Below, piece by piece: positions 18,658 through 29,082 of a DNA stretch of 40,069 nt. The notes under the pieces were generated by a model. That model searched no databases. It worked only from the letters and a program-made list of their open reading frames with translations, and had not been told where the DNA came from. The stretch is taken from positions 1-40,069 of the forward strand of contig JACPVC010000152.1 in the NCBI GenBank assembly GCA_016191955.1. The letters are read 5' to 3'. The translations under genes were made by a program, and so were the position numbers. Source of the stretch: Chloroflexota bacterium (GTDB lineage: Bacteria; Chloroflexota; Anaerolineae; Anaerolineales; Villigracilaceae). Position 1 is the first letter of the stretch, and the number at the start of each line of letters is the position of its first letter.

Positions 18658-19950
18658 ATGAGCATTAGTAGTGAAATATTTACCATCCTTGTGTTGATCG
18701 TCATCAACGGAATTTTGGCGATGTCCGAAGCTGCCCTGCTTGCTTCACGCAAGGCGAAATTGCAGCAACTGGCAAATGAAGGCGACAAGACCGCCGCATC
18801 GACATTGGAATTACTGAAAAGCCCGAACATCTTCTTGTCGACCATTCAGATTGGCATCACATTGATCGGTGTCCTCGCGGGCGCAGTCGGCGGTGCTACG
18901 ATTTCAAAGGCGCTCGCCGTCGCCTTGCAAAACGTTCCTTATGTGGGCGTTCATAGTGAATCCATCTCGCTTGGGATCGTAGTCGTCGTCATCACGGTCC
19001 TCACCATCTGGTTGGGAGAACTTGTCCCAAAACGAATAGGCATTCACAGCCCCGAACAGATCGCCAAGGTGGTCGCCGGACCGATGGTCTTTATTTCCAC
19101 ACTTTTCTCGCCGCTGGTCAAGCTGATGAGCGGTGCGACCGAACTCGTGCTTGCCTTATTCGGCATCAAACATACCGAAGAGCCGCCCATCACAGAAGAG
19201 GAATTGCAGGTACTGATCGACCAGGGCACGCAGGCGGGCATCTTCGAAGAAGCGGAACAGGACATGGTCGAGGGCATTTTCAGCCTCGGCGATACGCGCG
19301 TCTATTCAGTGATGACCCCGCGTACCGAGATCGTCTGGCTGGATGTAAGCGACACGATGGAAGAGATCCTTGAAAAGATGAGCGGAAGTCCATATTCACG
19401 CTTTCCTCTCCGGCAGGACTCGCTGGAGACCATCGTTGGCATCGTCAAATCACGTGATTTACTCGTGACAATCCTTTCACAAAAAGAGATCAACCTCAAA
19501 GAATTGGCAAAACCCGCCTACTTTATTCCCGAAACCATGCTCGCCTCGCGCGCTTTGGAAGTATTGAAGAAAAACAACACCGAGGTGTTACTGGTGGTCG
19601 ATGAGTTTGGCGGCGTGCAGGGTTTGATGACCATCAACGATATTCTCGAGGAGATCGTCGGCGTAATGGAAGGCGAGGAACCACAAGCCACTCAACGACA
19701 GGACGGTTCATGGCTGCTGGATGGCATGCTCGAAGTGGATGAGTTCAAAGAGATATTCAACTTGAATGAACTGCCGCATGAAGCCGAATACGAAACCCTG
19801 AGCGGATTCATCATGACCTCCCTCGGTCGCCTCCCGCAAACTGCCGACCATTTCGAATGGAATAACCTGCGCTTCGAAGTCATCGATATGGATGGACGCC
19901 GCGTGGATAAAGTGTTGGTCACATCCAAACCGAAGCCGGTCACCGAATAA
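18658..19950 (+). CDS. hemolysin/CorC family protein (CNNM TM, CBS pair, CorC-HlyC domain)
   Basis: ILAMSEAALLASRKAKLQQLA, IWLGELVPKRIGI, YSVMTPRTEIVWLD, VVDEFGGVQGLMTINDILEEIVG. Confidence 0.93.
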   Translation: MSISSEIFTILVLIVINGILAMSEAALLASRKAKLQQLANEGDKTAASTLELLKSPNIFLSTIQIGITLIGVLAGAVGGATISKALAVALQNVPYVGVHSESISLGIVVVVITVLTIWLGELVPKRIGIHSPEQIAKVVAGPMVFISTLFSPLVKLMSGATELVLALFGIKHTEEPPITEEELQVLIDQGTQAGIFEEAEQDMVEGIFSLGDTRVYSVMTPRTEIVWLDVSDTMEEILEKMSGSPYSRFPLRQDSLETIVGIVKSRDLLVTILSQKEINLKELAKPAYFIPETMLASRALEVLKKNNTEVLLVVDEFGGVQGLMTINDILEEIVGVMEGEEPQATQRQDGSWLLDGMLEVDEFKEIFNLNELPHEAEYETLSGFIMTSLGRLPQTADHFEWNNLRFEVIDMDGRRVDKVLVTSKPKPVTE

Positions 19951-20015
19951 TAACTGCATCGTAGCCAAAACGCCTAAAAAACGCATAATTGTTCGATGGT
20001 ATAATCCCCGCCCGT

Positions 20016-21179
20016 ATGACTTCAGAATCATCTCCCAGTAAAACAAAGGTTTGTCCCACCTGCGGAACGCGCCTGAGCGAGAATGCCGTGCGTTGTTTGG
20101 TATGCGGAACGGAATTCGGCGCACAGCCAGCGCCCAAGGCGGCAAAGAAAACAGAAAAATCTGTTCAAGCCGCCAGCATGCCGCAGGTGACGTTAAGCCT
20201 CCCCGCAGCCATCGGCTCGCTTCTGGCTGTGATCGCAGTCGCCGCAGGTCTCACCTTCTTCCTGGTGCCAAAAGACCCCGAAACATTTTCGACCGCCGAG
20301 ACCTCCACACCCACGGAGACACCAACGCCGTCGCTCACCGCAACGTCAACGCTGCCATCCACCGATACGCCCACACCTACTCTGCAACCTCCATTCGAAT
20401 ACACCGTTTCTGCGAATGACGGTTCGTGTTCGCAAATTGCGTTCAACTTTAATGTCTCTGTTCAAAGCATCATTATTGCCAACAACCTTGCATCCAGTTG
20501 CCCGATCTCGGTGGGGCAAGTACTGAAGATTCCGTACCCCACGCCCACCATCCCACCGCCACCAACCAACACTTCACTACCAGACGTAGCCACACAACAA
20601 GCATGCGAAACCGTGCAAATCACTGTTCAGGAGAACGACACACTTTCCAGTATCGCCGCCAACTACGCCGTCTCGATGGATGCGATCAAGGAATTCAACG
20701 GTCTCACCACCGATAACGTTTTCCTTGGGCAGACGATTCAGATTCCGCTTTGCGAACGCGCGCCAGACCCAAACAAACCGACCCCCACGGCGACGCTTCC
20801 GCCTCCTTACCCCGCCCCGAACCTGCTCCTGCCTGCGGATGGCGCTGCCTTCACCCTGGCAAATGACGTGGTCACCTTGCAATGGGCATCCGTCGGCGTG
20901 TTGCGTGACGGTGAAGCCTATCAGGTCGTCGTGGAAGATGTGACCGCCAACCAGACCCGCCGCGTCACCGATTACGTGACCGACACAAAGTACATCGTGC
21001 CAACTTCCTTCCGCCCGAAAGATAATGTGGCGCACGTAATGCGCTGGTGGGTTGTGCCCGTCCTGCAATCTGGCGTGGACGAGCAAGGTAAGCCCATTTG
21101 GATTGCCTCCGGTGCGACGAGCGAGAAGCGCGTCTTCACCTGGGTGGGGGTCGCCGTCGAAGGCACGCCGAACCCGTAA
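20016..21179 (+). CDS. zinc-ribbon, TM and double LysM domain protein
   Basis: KVCPTCGTRLSENAVRCLVCGTEF, TM helix, EYTVSANDGSCSQIAFNFNVSVQSIIIANNL and ITVQENDTLSSIAANYAVSMDAIKEFNGL. Confidence 0.85.
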   Translation: MTSESSPSKTKVCPTCGTRLSENAVRCLVCGTEFGAQPAPKAAKKTEKSVQAASMPQVTLSLPAAIGSLLAVIAVAAGLTFFLVPKDPETFSTAETSTPTETPTPSLTATSTLPSTDTPTPTLQPPFEYTVSANDGSCSQIAFNFNVSVQSIIIANNLASSCPISVGQVLKIPYPTPTIPPPPTNTSLPDVATQQACETVQITVQENDTLSSIAANYAVSMDAIKEFNGLTTDNVFLGQTIQIPLCERAPDPNKPTPTATLPPPYPAPNLLLPADGAAFTLANDVVTLQWASVGVLRDGEAYQVVVEDVTANQTRRVTDYVTDTKYIVPTSFRPKDNVAHVMRWWVVPVLQSGVDEQGKPIWIASGATSEKRVFTWVGVAVEGTPNP

Positions 21180-21207
21180 CGGGTCCAAAACGAAGCGAAG
21201 AAATATC

Positions 21208-21236
21208 AACTCCCTGTCCGCGCGGCAGGGAGTTTT
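21208..21236 (+). terminator. intrinsic terminator
   Basis: AACTCCCTG-TCCGCGCGG-CAGGGAGTTTT. Confidence 0.8.
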
Positions 21237-21257
21237 ATAAATAATCAAGGAATTATC

Positions 21258-21446
21258 ATGTTCAAAACCATCTTCAAGATCGTCGCATTTCTTCTGATCG
21301 CCACCGGCGTCGTTTGGATTTTACAAGGCGTCAATATCCTGCCTGGCAGCTATATGACCGGCGACCCGCAATGGGCAGTCAACGGCGCAATCACCGTCGC
21401 AATTGGAGCCGGTTTGTTTTGGTTCGCTTCCCGCAAAAACCAATGA
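21258..21446 (+). CDS. small membrane protein
   Basis: MFKTIFKIVAFLLIATGVVWILQGVNILPGSYMTGDPQWAVNGAITVAIGAGLFWFASRKNQ, two TM helices. Confidence 0.75.
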   Translation: MFKTIFKIVAFLLIATGVVWILQGVNILPGSYMTGDPQWAVNGAITVAIGAGLFWFASRKNQ

Positions 21447-21661
21447 CCGCAGCGATTCGAATCGGTGACCGGGTTCAGATCCGCCTCGACTCCAAATTCG
21501 GAGAGAAGCAAGGCTGGTATACAGGCACGGTCGTGCGCATCGACCCATATTCCGAGCATCGCAGTTTTTATTGGGTGCAGTTGGACGCCGAAGCGCAGTC
21601 TGCTTTGAAGGTGCGCGAAATCTCGGTCTTCAACCCGAAAAACATCAGGAAGACCGGTTGA
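21443..21661 (+). CDS. conserved hypothetical protein, translationally coupled
   Basis: MTAAIRIGDRVQIRLDSKFGEKQGWYTGTVVRIDPYSEHRSFYWVQLD; ATGA overlap with the upstream gene. Confidence 0.65.
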   Translation: MTAAIRIGDRVQIRLDSKFGEKQGWYTGTVVRIDPYSEHRSFYWVQLDAEAQSALKVREISVFNPKNIRKTG

Positions 21662-21741
21662 AAATTTCCTCTTCCCCGGAATACTTTCAACAATGCTCCC
21701 GCAACCCTGTCAATTCGCAATCAAGTTGTATAATTAACAAA

Positions 21742-23538
21742 ATGCAGCCCACTCCACTCCTATACCTTTGGCTATTATCTGTCACATTGACCTTCCTGAT
21801 GGGGCTTTACGCGTTCCGTTATCGAAGGCATGTCGCCGCCATCCCGTTCATTGCAATGTGTTTCTTCGCCTCATTGTGGGCGCTCTGCTATATCTTTGAG
21901 TTTGGCAGCACCAGCCTTGCCGTAAAAATATGGGGTGTAAAGTTCGGCTACATTGGTGTGATCGGTGTACCCTTATCATGGACGGCGTTCGCGCTCGCCT
22001 ATTCGGGTCACGCAAACTGGCTCACAAAACGTAACATCCTGCTGGCACTTATCTTTCCCATCGTCACCCTGATCGTTATCTTCACAAACGAATATCACCA
22101 TTGGTTCTTCACTGAATACGGCTTACAAACGGACGAGGTCTCCGGGTTGATCCTGATTAAGAATCCGCTCGGGTGGTGGTTCTGGCTGCATGCCGTTTAT
22201 GTTTACGGCTCTTTGATAGTCGGCTCCTATTTTTTGATGCGCGAATATTGGGAAAAACGCGATGTCTACCGCTCACAAATCGTAATCAACATGACAGCCA
22301 TCCTGCTGCCGTGGATATCGAACGGGATTGTCTTGAGCGGGCTGCTGCCCATTCGTATCGACATTACCTCGGTCATGTTCTCACTCTCCATCCTGATTCT
22401 CGGATGGGGCTTTCTCCGCTATCAACTGCTGGATATTCTGCCCGTCGCGCATCGCGCCGTGTTCGAAAGCATTTCAGATGCGGTGATCGTGCTCGACTCT
22501 GACCTGCGGGTCGTTGAACTCAACCCCGCCGCACAAGAGTTGTTCGATCTGCGTCCCAACGCTGTGATCGGCAGTTCCTTCCAAACCGTCTTCAGACCGT
22601 GGGTGCAATTGAACGACCAAGCCTTGAGGACTCATGGCTATCACAGGGAAGTCGTCCTCGAAAATGAGGGGGAACCGATACGCTGGCTTCATCTTTTCGT
22701 CAGCATGCTGCGCAATGGCTCGCAGGAGAGTGACGGGCAGATCATCACCCTGCGCGACGTGACCAGCATCAAGGAGAATGAATCCGCCCTTGCCATCGCG
22801 CGCGACGAAGCTCAACGCGCAAACAGTTTCAAATCGCAACTGCTTGCCAACGTCAGCCACGAGCTGCGGACTCCGCTTGGCATCATCCTCGGTTATACCG
22901 ATTTGATCGTGCGAAAATCCTACGGTGACCTCACCGAGAAACAAGTCAACATCCTCGGGCGTATCAAAGACAGCACGCAATATCTCGATGGTCTGGTCTC
23001 CGAACTGCTCGACCAGTCGCAGCTCGACAGCGGCAAGCTGCAACTTTCCGCAAGGTCCTTCGAACCGCGTGAAGTGCTTGGCTCAGTTTGCAATCAACTC
23101 AGCGTCCTGGCAGAGGCGAAAAACCTCGATTTCAATTTTTCGATCTCAGAGGATATGCCCGTTTCCATTATCGGCGACAGCCAGCGCCTCAAACAAATCC
23201 TTGTCAACCTCATCAGCAATGCCATCAAATTCACCGAGGCGGGCAGTATTGCCGTCCAAATTGCAGTAACTCCCCAAAAAACGGAATGGATAATGCGGGT
23301 AATAGATACGGGTCCTGGCATCCCAACAGAGTCGTTGAGTACCATATTTGAACCATTCAAACAACTCGCCGATGCGCACAAGTCCCTGCGCAAAGGATAT
23401 GGTCTGGGTCTCTCCATCACAAGGCAGCTCATTCGACTCATGGGCGGCAACATATCCATTGAAAGCAGGGTAGGCAAAGGCACCACCTTCACTGTCACAC
23501 TACCTCTCATCACAGAAGCGGGACCCATAAATGAGTAA
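21742..23538 (+). CDS. 7TM-PAS sensor histidine kinase
   Basis: Multi-TM N-terminus, PAS (ISDAVIVLDSDLRVVELNPAAQELF), H-box NVSHELRTPLGIILGYT, N/G boxes. Confidence 0.93.
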   Translation: MQPTPLLYLWLLSVTLTFLMGLYAFRYRRHVAAIPFIAMCFFASLWALCYIFEFGSTSLAVKIWGVKFGYIGVIGVPLSWTAFALAYSGHANWLTKRNILLALIFPIVTLIVIFTNEYHHWFFTEYGLQTDEVSGLILIKNPLGWWFWLHAVYVYGSLIVGSYFLMREYWEKRDVYRSQIVINMTAILLPWISNGIVLSGLLPIRIDITSVMFSLSILILGWGFLRYQLLDILPVAHRAVFESISDAVIVLDSDLRVVELNPAAQELFDLRPNAVIGSSFQTVFRPWVQLNDQALRTHGYHREVVLENEGEPIRWLHLFVSMLRNGSQESDGQIITLRDVTSIKENESALAIARDEAQRANSFKSQLLANVSHELRTPLGIILGYTDLIVRKSYGDLTEKQVNILGRIKDSTQYLDGLVSELLDQSQLDSGKLQLSARSFEPREVLGSVCNQLSVLAEAKNLDFNFSISEDMPVSIIGDSQRLKQILVNLISNAIKFTEAGSIAVQIAVTPQKTEWIMRVIDTGPGIPTESLSTIFEPFKQLADAHKSLRKGYGLGLSITRQLIRLMGGNISIESRVGKGTTFTVTLPLITEAGPINE

Positions 23539-23914
23539 CTCACCTCTTGCCATCGTCGTAGAAGATGACCCCTATCTTTCCGAGATCTATACCGACACTT
23601 TACGCAGCATTGGCATCACCGTGGAAAGTTATCACGACGGCGAAAGCGCCATGCAAAGACTCAAGACCGTCACGCCGGACCTCGTCATCCTCGATCTGAA
23701 CCTCCCCAAATATTCCGGCATCGAAATCTTTCATGACCTGCGCAACCAGCCGCAGACCGCGGAGACCTGGGTGCTGATCGTCACCGCCAACCCGGCGCAA
23801 GCCGCCGAACTCACCGAAGCCGAGATCGAAAGCCAGAACCTGCTCGTACTCACCAAACCGATCAGCGTGGATCAGCTCGACCAACTCGCCCAGCGGCTTA
23901 TCTTTCGTAAATAA
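23531..23914 (+). CDS. response regulator receiver protein
   Basis: VVEDDPYLSEIYTDTLRSIG..PDLVILDLNLPKYSGIEIF..LTKPI; overlaps the kinase gene. Confidence 0.92.
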   Translation: MSNSPLAIVVEDDPYLSEIYTDTLRSIGITVESYHDGESAMQRLKTVTPDLVILDLNLPKYSGIEIFHDLRNQPQTAETWVLIVTANPAQAAELTEAEIESQNLLVLTKPISVDQLDQLAQRLIFRK

Positions 23915-23951
23915 TCCCCACAAACTTACAAGCAGGATACAATCATCCAAT

Positions 23952-24944
23952 ATGGATATGACTTTTGATTCCCTGCGCCCCCTGCTTGACCAAGCCCTCG
24001 CCTCTCACCAGACTTTGAGCGGGTCTGGCCACGAAGAAACGTTTCGCCTCTTCAACGGATTCTATGAAGGCTTTCCCGACCTCGTGTTGGACATCTATGG
24101 ACAAACATTGGTCGTCCATGATTATTCAGAAAATCCCAATTCAACTTTCATTCAAGATATCACCAATCACATCCACACTTCGATAAACTGGCTACGCGCA
24201 GGTATACTCAAAACGCGAAGTGGGGCGACCCAAAAAGAGAAACGCGGCACGCTGCTCTTTGGCGACAGCCCCGACCGCAAGATCAAGGAGCATGGCATCT
24301 GGTATGCCCTCGACCTGACCATGAACCGCGATGCCAGCTTCTATCTCGATACAAGCAACCTGCGTAAGTGGCTTCTTGAAAATATACAAGGCAAATCTGT
24401 GCTCAATACGTTTGCCTACACCGGCAGTTTGGGCGTCGCCGCAGTTGCAGGCGGAGCCTCCAACGTCATACAGACCGACCTTAATCGTCAATTTCTGAAT
24501 CTTGGAAAAGAGTCGTTCACCCTCAACGGTTTCCCCATTCAAAAACAAAATTTCATCGCGCAGGATTTCTTCTCTGTTGCGGCACGCTTCAAAGCCGGCA
24601 AACAAACCTTCGACTGCGTCATCATCGACCCGCCCTTCTTCTCCACCACCTCGCGCGGCAAAGTGGACCTGGAACACGAAAGCGAACGGCTTATCAATAA
24701 AGTCCGCCCGCTGATTAACGATGGTGGGATTCTCATCGCCATCAACAACGCCGTCTTCTTCAGCGGGAAGGAATACATGCAAACGCTGGATGAACTCTGC
24801 AAAGGCGGCTATCTCAGCATTCGCGAGTTAATCCCTGTGCCAGAAGATTTCATCGGCATGAACCGGGTTGGCAACCCCATCACGGACCCTGCGCCATTCA
24901 ATCACTCCACCAAAATTGCAATCTTGGATGTGAAACGAAAATGA
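23952..24944 (+). CDS. class I SAM-dependent rRNA methyltransferase (RlmI/RlmK-like)
   Basis: RLFNGFYEGFPDLVLDIYGQTLVVHDY; VLNTFAYTGSLGVAAVAGGASNVIQTDLN; CVIIDPPFFS. Confidence 0.88.
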   Translation: MDMTFDSLRPLLDQALASHQTLSGSGHEETFRLFNGFYEGFPDLVLDIYGQTLVVHDYSENPNSTFIQDITNHIHTSINWLRAGILKTRSGATQKEKRGTLLFGDSPDRKIKEHGIWYALDLTMNRDASFYLDTSNLRKWLLENIQGKSVLNTFAYTGSLGVAAVAGGASNVIQTDLNRQFLNLGKESFTLNGFPIQKQNFIAQDFFSVAARFKAGKQTFDCVIIDPPFFSTTSRGKVDLEHESERLINKVRPLINDGGILIAINNAVFFSGKEYMQTLDELCKGGYLSIRELIPVPEDFIGMNRVGNPITDPAPFNHSTKIAILDVKRK

Positions 24945-25000
24945 CCGGACTTCGTCCCCGTCAAAGATACGGAGCGGGCAATGAGTGGAAAAGATCCAGG

Positions 25001-26038
25001 TCAAACTTCCTTTTTGTGAGCCATCACTGCAAAGACCCCCGCAAGAAATAACGCCGAAATAATAATTGCGACTACGCCAAACGCAGAGCCTGGCTGTTCT
25101 TGAAGACTTTGTGGTGTTGCCGTTACAGGAAATGGAGTTTGCGATGGCGTCCCTGTTTGAATAATAGGAAGATCGATTACTTGAGTTGTCGTACCTGGCA
25201 CAGCGGGTGCGGGTAGAGTGGCATCCGTGCGTACGAGTAAGGTCTGCCCTTCATAAACTGTTGTCGATTCCCCCAAGTTATTCAGTCCTTGAATCTGTTT
25301 GATCGTGATCCCATAAGCGACGGCGATGCTCCATAACGTCTGCCCGTATAGCGCCTCGTGATAGACCCTGCCGTCCGGAAAGGGCGTGTTCAATACCACA
25401 GGGATGGAATACTGCGGCAAAACCCCGTTGATCGCTGCCTGTGTTTCCATTTGTGAATATGCCATTTGAGTTTGAGGAATACCCGCGAGAATGGACGCGG
25501 CATTCGACTGCATTTGTCCGCTGCGGGTTTGAAGGGCGGTCTCGATCACTATAACAAATTGACCATCCCAAACCGCGACTCCCGCGCCGATGTCGCTGCG
25601 ATATATAGAGAGCATGGTATTCTCGTGCAGATCATCGCCAAGCCACATTTGAATAGCATCTTCCGCCGTTTGAGCGGATCCCCAATTCTCGGAACGATAG
25701 CCATCCAGGGTGAGGTCGCCAGAAAGCGGATAGCCCAACGACATCATCCACTGACCTAATGTCATGCCACTTGGTCGCCAGTGACCGGGCAAGCCGGAGG
25801 CGATTCCGTTGGCTTGTTCCTGCGCGATCTGCATCAGCACAGGGTGGGCATACAAAGCGGGCAACCCATAAGACAAACGCAGGTTATTGACCGCGTTGAT
25901 AATATCCGCTGGAGAGGGCGGCGCGCCCAGGGTTGGGGTAGGTCCGATATCCTGTGCTTCGGCGGGGGAAGAGAAAATCAAAAACGAAAGAATCAATAGA
26001 GCAAGAAGGAGTGCGATTTTTAGTTTCATCCCATACAT
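25001..26038 (-). CDS. CAP/SCP-domain and LysM-domain secreted/membrane protein
   Basis: Signal peptide; IINAVNNLRLSYGLPAL..HENTMLSIYRSDIGAGVAV; YGQTLWSIAVAYGITIKQIQGLNNL; C-terminal TM. Confidence 0.88.
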   Translation of the reverse strand: MYGMKLKIALLLALLILSFLIFSSPAEAQDIGPTPTLGAPPSPADIINAVNNLRLSYGLPALYAHPVLMQIAQEQANGIASGLPGHWRPSGMTLGQWMMSLGYPLSGDLTLDGYRSENWGSAQTAEDAIQMWLGDDLHENTMLSIYRSDIGAGVAVWDGQFVIVIETALQTRSGQMQSNAASILAGIPQTQMAYSQMETQAAINGVLPQYSIPVVLNTPFPDGRVYHEALYGQTLWSIAVAYGITIKQIQGLNNLGESTTVYEGQTLLVRTDATLPAPAVPGTTTQVIDLPIIQTGTPSQTPFPVTATPQSLQEQPGSAFGVVAIIISALFLAGVFAVMAHKKEV

Positions 26039-26290
26039 ATAGTTGCATATCCCGCCTAAATCATAACAGGGAAAAATGAAACTATGTCACTGTGAGCAAG
26101 GTTGTTAGAAAATGGCTCAAAGCCGCCATCCTTTGCGAAGCATCCTGTGGACGGCAGCGTTTGGTGAGCAAATCCTTCGCCGAGGACAGCGAAGGGAGCA
26201 AACTCATCTACAAACATTTTAGTACATCCTTGCGGTATAAGAGATGCTTCGCTTCGTTACTAAGAAACAAGGATTTTCAAACCCTTTTTT

Positions 26291-26356
26291 GCCGCGAATT
26301 TCGCGAATTCACACTGATTTTAAAACCAATTCGCGAAAATTCGCGTAATCCGCGGC
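26291..26356. repeat. palindromic intergenic repeat
   Basis: GCCGCGAATTTCGCGAATT ... AATTCGCGAAAATTCGCGTAATCCGCGGC. Confidence 0.7.
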
Positions 26357-26434
26357 TGAAGCTCTTGTTTCTTTGGCTTGGAACAGCGATCCCTTTCCGT
26401 CGTGGCTTTACTCAGAATGACATAATGACTTTAA

Positions 26435-27799
26435 TTATTCCCTTCTACCCTTCAATACAATGCGAATGGGCGTGCCGAGGAAGCCGTACTCCGCGCGGAT
26501 TTGATTCTCCAAATAGCGCATGTAGGTGAAGTGCATCAGCGACGGTTCGTTGACATAGATCATGAAGGTCGGTGGGTCGCTGCGGACCTGGGTGCCGTAA
26601 TACATTCTGAGCGCGCGCCCGGCATGCGTAGGGTGCGGATGTGCATCCTGTGCAGCATGGATGATCTCATTGATCTTGGAAGTTGTCAGGCGTGCGAGGC
26701 GTTCTTCCTGAACGCGCAATGCCAGCGGCATCACCTGATCCACCCGCTGACCGGTCTTGGCGGAGATGTACAGAATGGGGACGTAGGAGACGAAATTCAG
26801 GTCGTTCAGAATTTTCTCGGTATAGGCATCCATGGTGGTGTTGTCTTTTTCGATGGCGTCCCATTTGTTGACCAGCACCACGCATGACTTCCATTCATCT
26901 TTAATGAAGCCTGCGATGTGTGCGTCTTGGGATGTGATGCCCGTCGTGGCGTCGATCATTAATAAGGAAACGTCTGCGCGTTCGATGGCTTTGAAAGAAC
27001 GGATAACGCTGTATTCTTCCACGCCTTTTTCGATCTTCCCGCGCCGACGGATGCCCGCCGTATCGATCAGGGTGATGGGCAGCCCGCCGAACTCGATGTT
27101 CATGTCGATGGCGTCGCGGGTCGTCCCAGCAATGGGGCTGACGATCACACGTTCCTCGCCGACCAGCTTATTAAGCAGGCTGGATTTCCCCGCATTCGGT
27201 TTACCGACGATGGCGATCTTGATGTTATTGTCTTCTTCATCCTCTTTTTGTTCGGGGAAGGCAGATACGAGTGCATCAAGCAGGTCGCCGGTGCTGGTTC
27301 CATGAATGGCAGAGATGGCGTAAGGTTCGCCCAAGCCAAGTTCGTAAAACTCTGGAGCCCGCTCGCGGCGCTCTCTTGATTCGCATTTGTTTACGACCAA
27401 AAAGATGGGCGGCAGGAAGGAGCCATCTGGCTGTTTCCTCTGCATGCGGCGCAAAATATCCGCCACTTCGCGGTCGGGTTCGGTGACACCCGTCTCGACA
27501 TCGACAACAAAAAGGATGGCGTCGGCTTCTTGAATGGCAGCTTGAGCCTGTCGGCGTATGTCCCCGATAAAATCAACGGAACCAGTCGAGAGCGGAGTCC
27601 GACCGCCGTGAGTCGGGTCGATGCCGCCTGTGTCAACGACAGTAAAAGCGCGAGCGTTCCACTCCGCATCGCCGAAGAGTCGGTCCCGGGTTGTGCCAGG
27701 GGTGTCGTCAACAATTGCCATCCGTTCGCCAACAAGGCGGTTGAACAGCGTGGATTTACCGACGTTCGGTCGGCCTACAAGTGCAACAATAGGTTTCAT
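26435..27799 (-). CDS. der: ribosome biogenesis GTPase Der (EngA)
   Basis: Two GTPase domains: VALVGRPNVGKSTLFNRLVG and IAIVGKPNAGKSSLLNKLVGEERVIVSPIAGTTRDAID; KH-like C-terminus. Confidence 0.97.
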   Translation of the reverse strand: MKPIVALVGRPNVGKSTLFNRLVGERMAIVDDTPGTTRDRLFGDAEWNARAFTVVDTGGIDPTHGGRTPLSTGSVDFIGDIRRQAQAAIQEADAILFVVDVETGVTEPDREVADILRRMQRKQPDGSFLPPIFLVVNKCESRERRERAPEFYELGLGEPYAISAIHGTSTGDLLDALVSAFPEQKEDEEDNNIKIAIVGKPNAGKSSLLNKLVGEERVIVSPIAGTTRDAIDMNIEFGGLPITLIDTAGIRRRGKIEKGVEEYSVIRSFKAIERADVSLLMIDATTGITSQDAHIAGFIKDEWKSCVVLVNKWDAIEKDNTTMDAYTEKILNDLNFVSYVPILYISAKTGQRVDQVMPLALRVQEERLARLTTSKINEIIHAAQDAHPHPTHAGRALRMYYGTQVRSDPPTFMIYVNEPSLMHFTYMRYLENQIRAEYGFLGTPIRIVLKGRRE

Positions 27800-27813
27800 G
27801 GGTTTATTTTACT

Positions 27814-29073
27814 TTATGGTTTGGGGGTTGGCGTGGGTGTGGGCGTTACCGCGTCGAGCGGGGTCAGCGCCACTTCGATGGTATTCGGCAGGATCGACTC
27901 CACGACGACGTTTGCGACAAGCACTTCCACATTCGGTGTTAGTTGATACTTGCCCGCAGTAAGCCCGCTCAAGTCTACTGTAACGCGGACGGATTGGCGC
28001 GTGAGTTTTTCCAACAATGGCAGCGGGCCGGAAAGGATGATGTCGACGTTGGATGGCGAGATATGTACATTCAAGTCCTTATCCAAACCGACGATCTCGA
28101 TGCGTTCGCTGGATATTGTGACGCTGCTTTCTATCGGTGAGACGCCCGCCTGCACCAGCACCGTCTGTTCGCCAATGACGGAGATGCCTGCGGGCAGGCT
28201 AAGTTTCAGGCGCGTGGTGATATCGTCCTGTGCGTTTTGCAAATCTAATGGCTGAGTCTCCAGCACACCGGGCAGGCTGTTGACGATCTCCGGGTCGGTG
28301 GAATAGATTGTGACTACGGGCGGTGAGACTGATATATCGGTGAGACGGTATCCGCTTGCCACACGTCCGAGCGTTGTGACCTTCACTGCCACATCGCGAT
28401 ACCCGCCCTGCTGAATCACCGGCAGAACAACATGTACGGTTTCGGGAGATACCGTCACGCCGTTCACCACCTGACCGCGCTCATCAAGCACTTCTACTTT
28501 GACGGATTGGTCAAAGTTTTCCCGGATGCGGTTCAAGTCGATGGATACCCGCGTGCGGATCACTTTCTCGACCTGCGACTGGGCGCCAGACACGATAACG
28601 GTCACCGGGTCGAGGCTGACATCTCCTACCTGATAACCAACGGCGGACTCGCCTGCAACGCGAAGATCCACATCCATAGACTTTGTAATAAGCGGTTCGA
28701 GGGCGAAGGTGAACGTCTTTGGTGAAATGGAAACGATCTGAACCGGGCGAGCGGCGACCTGAATTTGCAAGTCGAGAGAATGCTCGCCCGAACTCAAGCC
28801 GGATATATCCAAAATGGCGCTGACGATGCTTGGGTCATCTTCGATCAACGCCCAAACTGAGCTTGGCGCGCGCAAGGTCACTGCCACTTCTTCTGGGATG
28901 GACTCGCTGAAGACCAGGTTCGAAGGTTGACCGATGACCTGCACAGGCACAGGAGCATCCAGGGTGCGGGTCTGGTCGGGGTCGGCGGAGGTGACCGAAG
29001 AGATCCACACGGCGACAGCCAGCGCCAATGCCCAAAAGAATGTGCGGTAATTCTCGACGATCCAGCGAATCAT
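27814..29073 (-). CDS. YbbR-like domain protein (CdaR-type)
   Basis: N-terminal TM then repeated YbbR-like units; directly downstream of cdaA. Confidence 0.85.
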   Translation of the reverse strand: MIRWIVENYRTFFWALALAVAVWISSVTSADPDQTRTLDAPVPVQVIGQPSNLVFSESIPEEVAVTLRAPSSVWALIEDDPSIVSAILDISGLSSGEHSLDLQIQVAARPVQIVSISPKTFTFALEPLITKSMDVDLRVAGESAVGYQVGDVSLDPVTVIVSGAQSQVEKVIRTRVSIDLNRIRENFDQSVKVEVLDERGQVVNGVTVSPETVHVVLPVIQQGGYRDVAVKVTTLGRVASGYRLTDISVSPPVVTIYSTDPEIVNSLPGVLETQPLDLQNAQDDITTRLKLSLPAGISVIGEQTVLVQAGVSPIESSVTISSERIEIVGLDKDLNVHISPSNVDIILSGPLPLLEKLTRQSVRVTVDLSGLTAGKYQLTPNVEVLVANVVVESILPNTIEVALTPLDAVTPTPTPTPKP

Positions 29074-29082
29074 TTTAATTTT

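Noticed and set aside
20577-21248. 223-aa minus-strand ORF opposite the LysM protein
   Set aside because: Antisense to a strong LysM/zinc-ribbon gene; no family resemblance.
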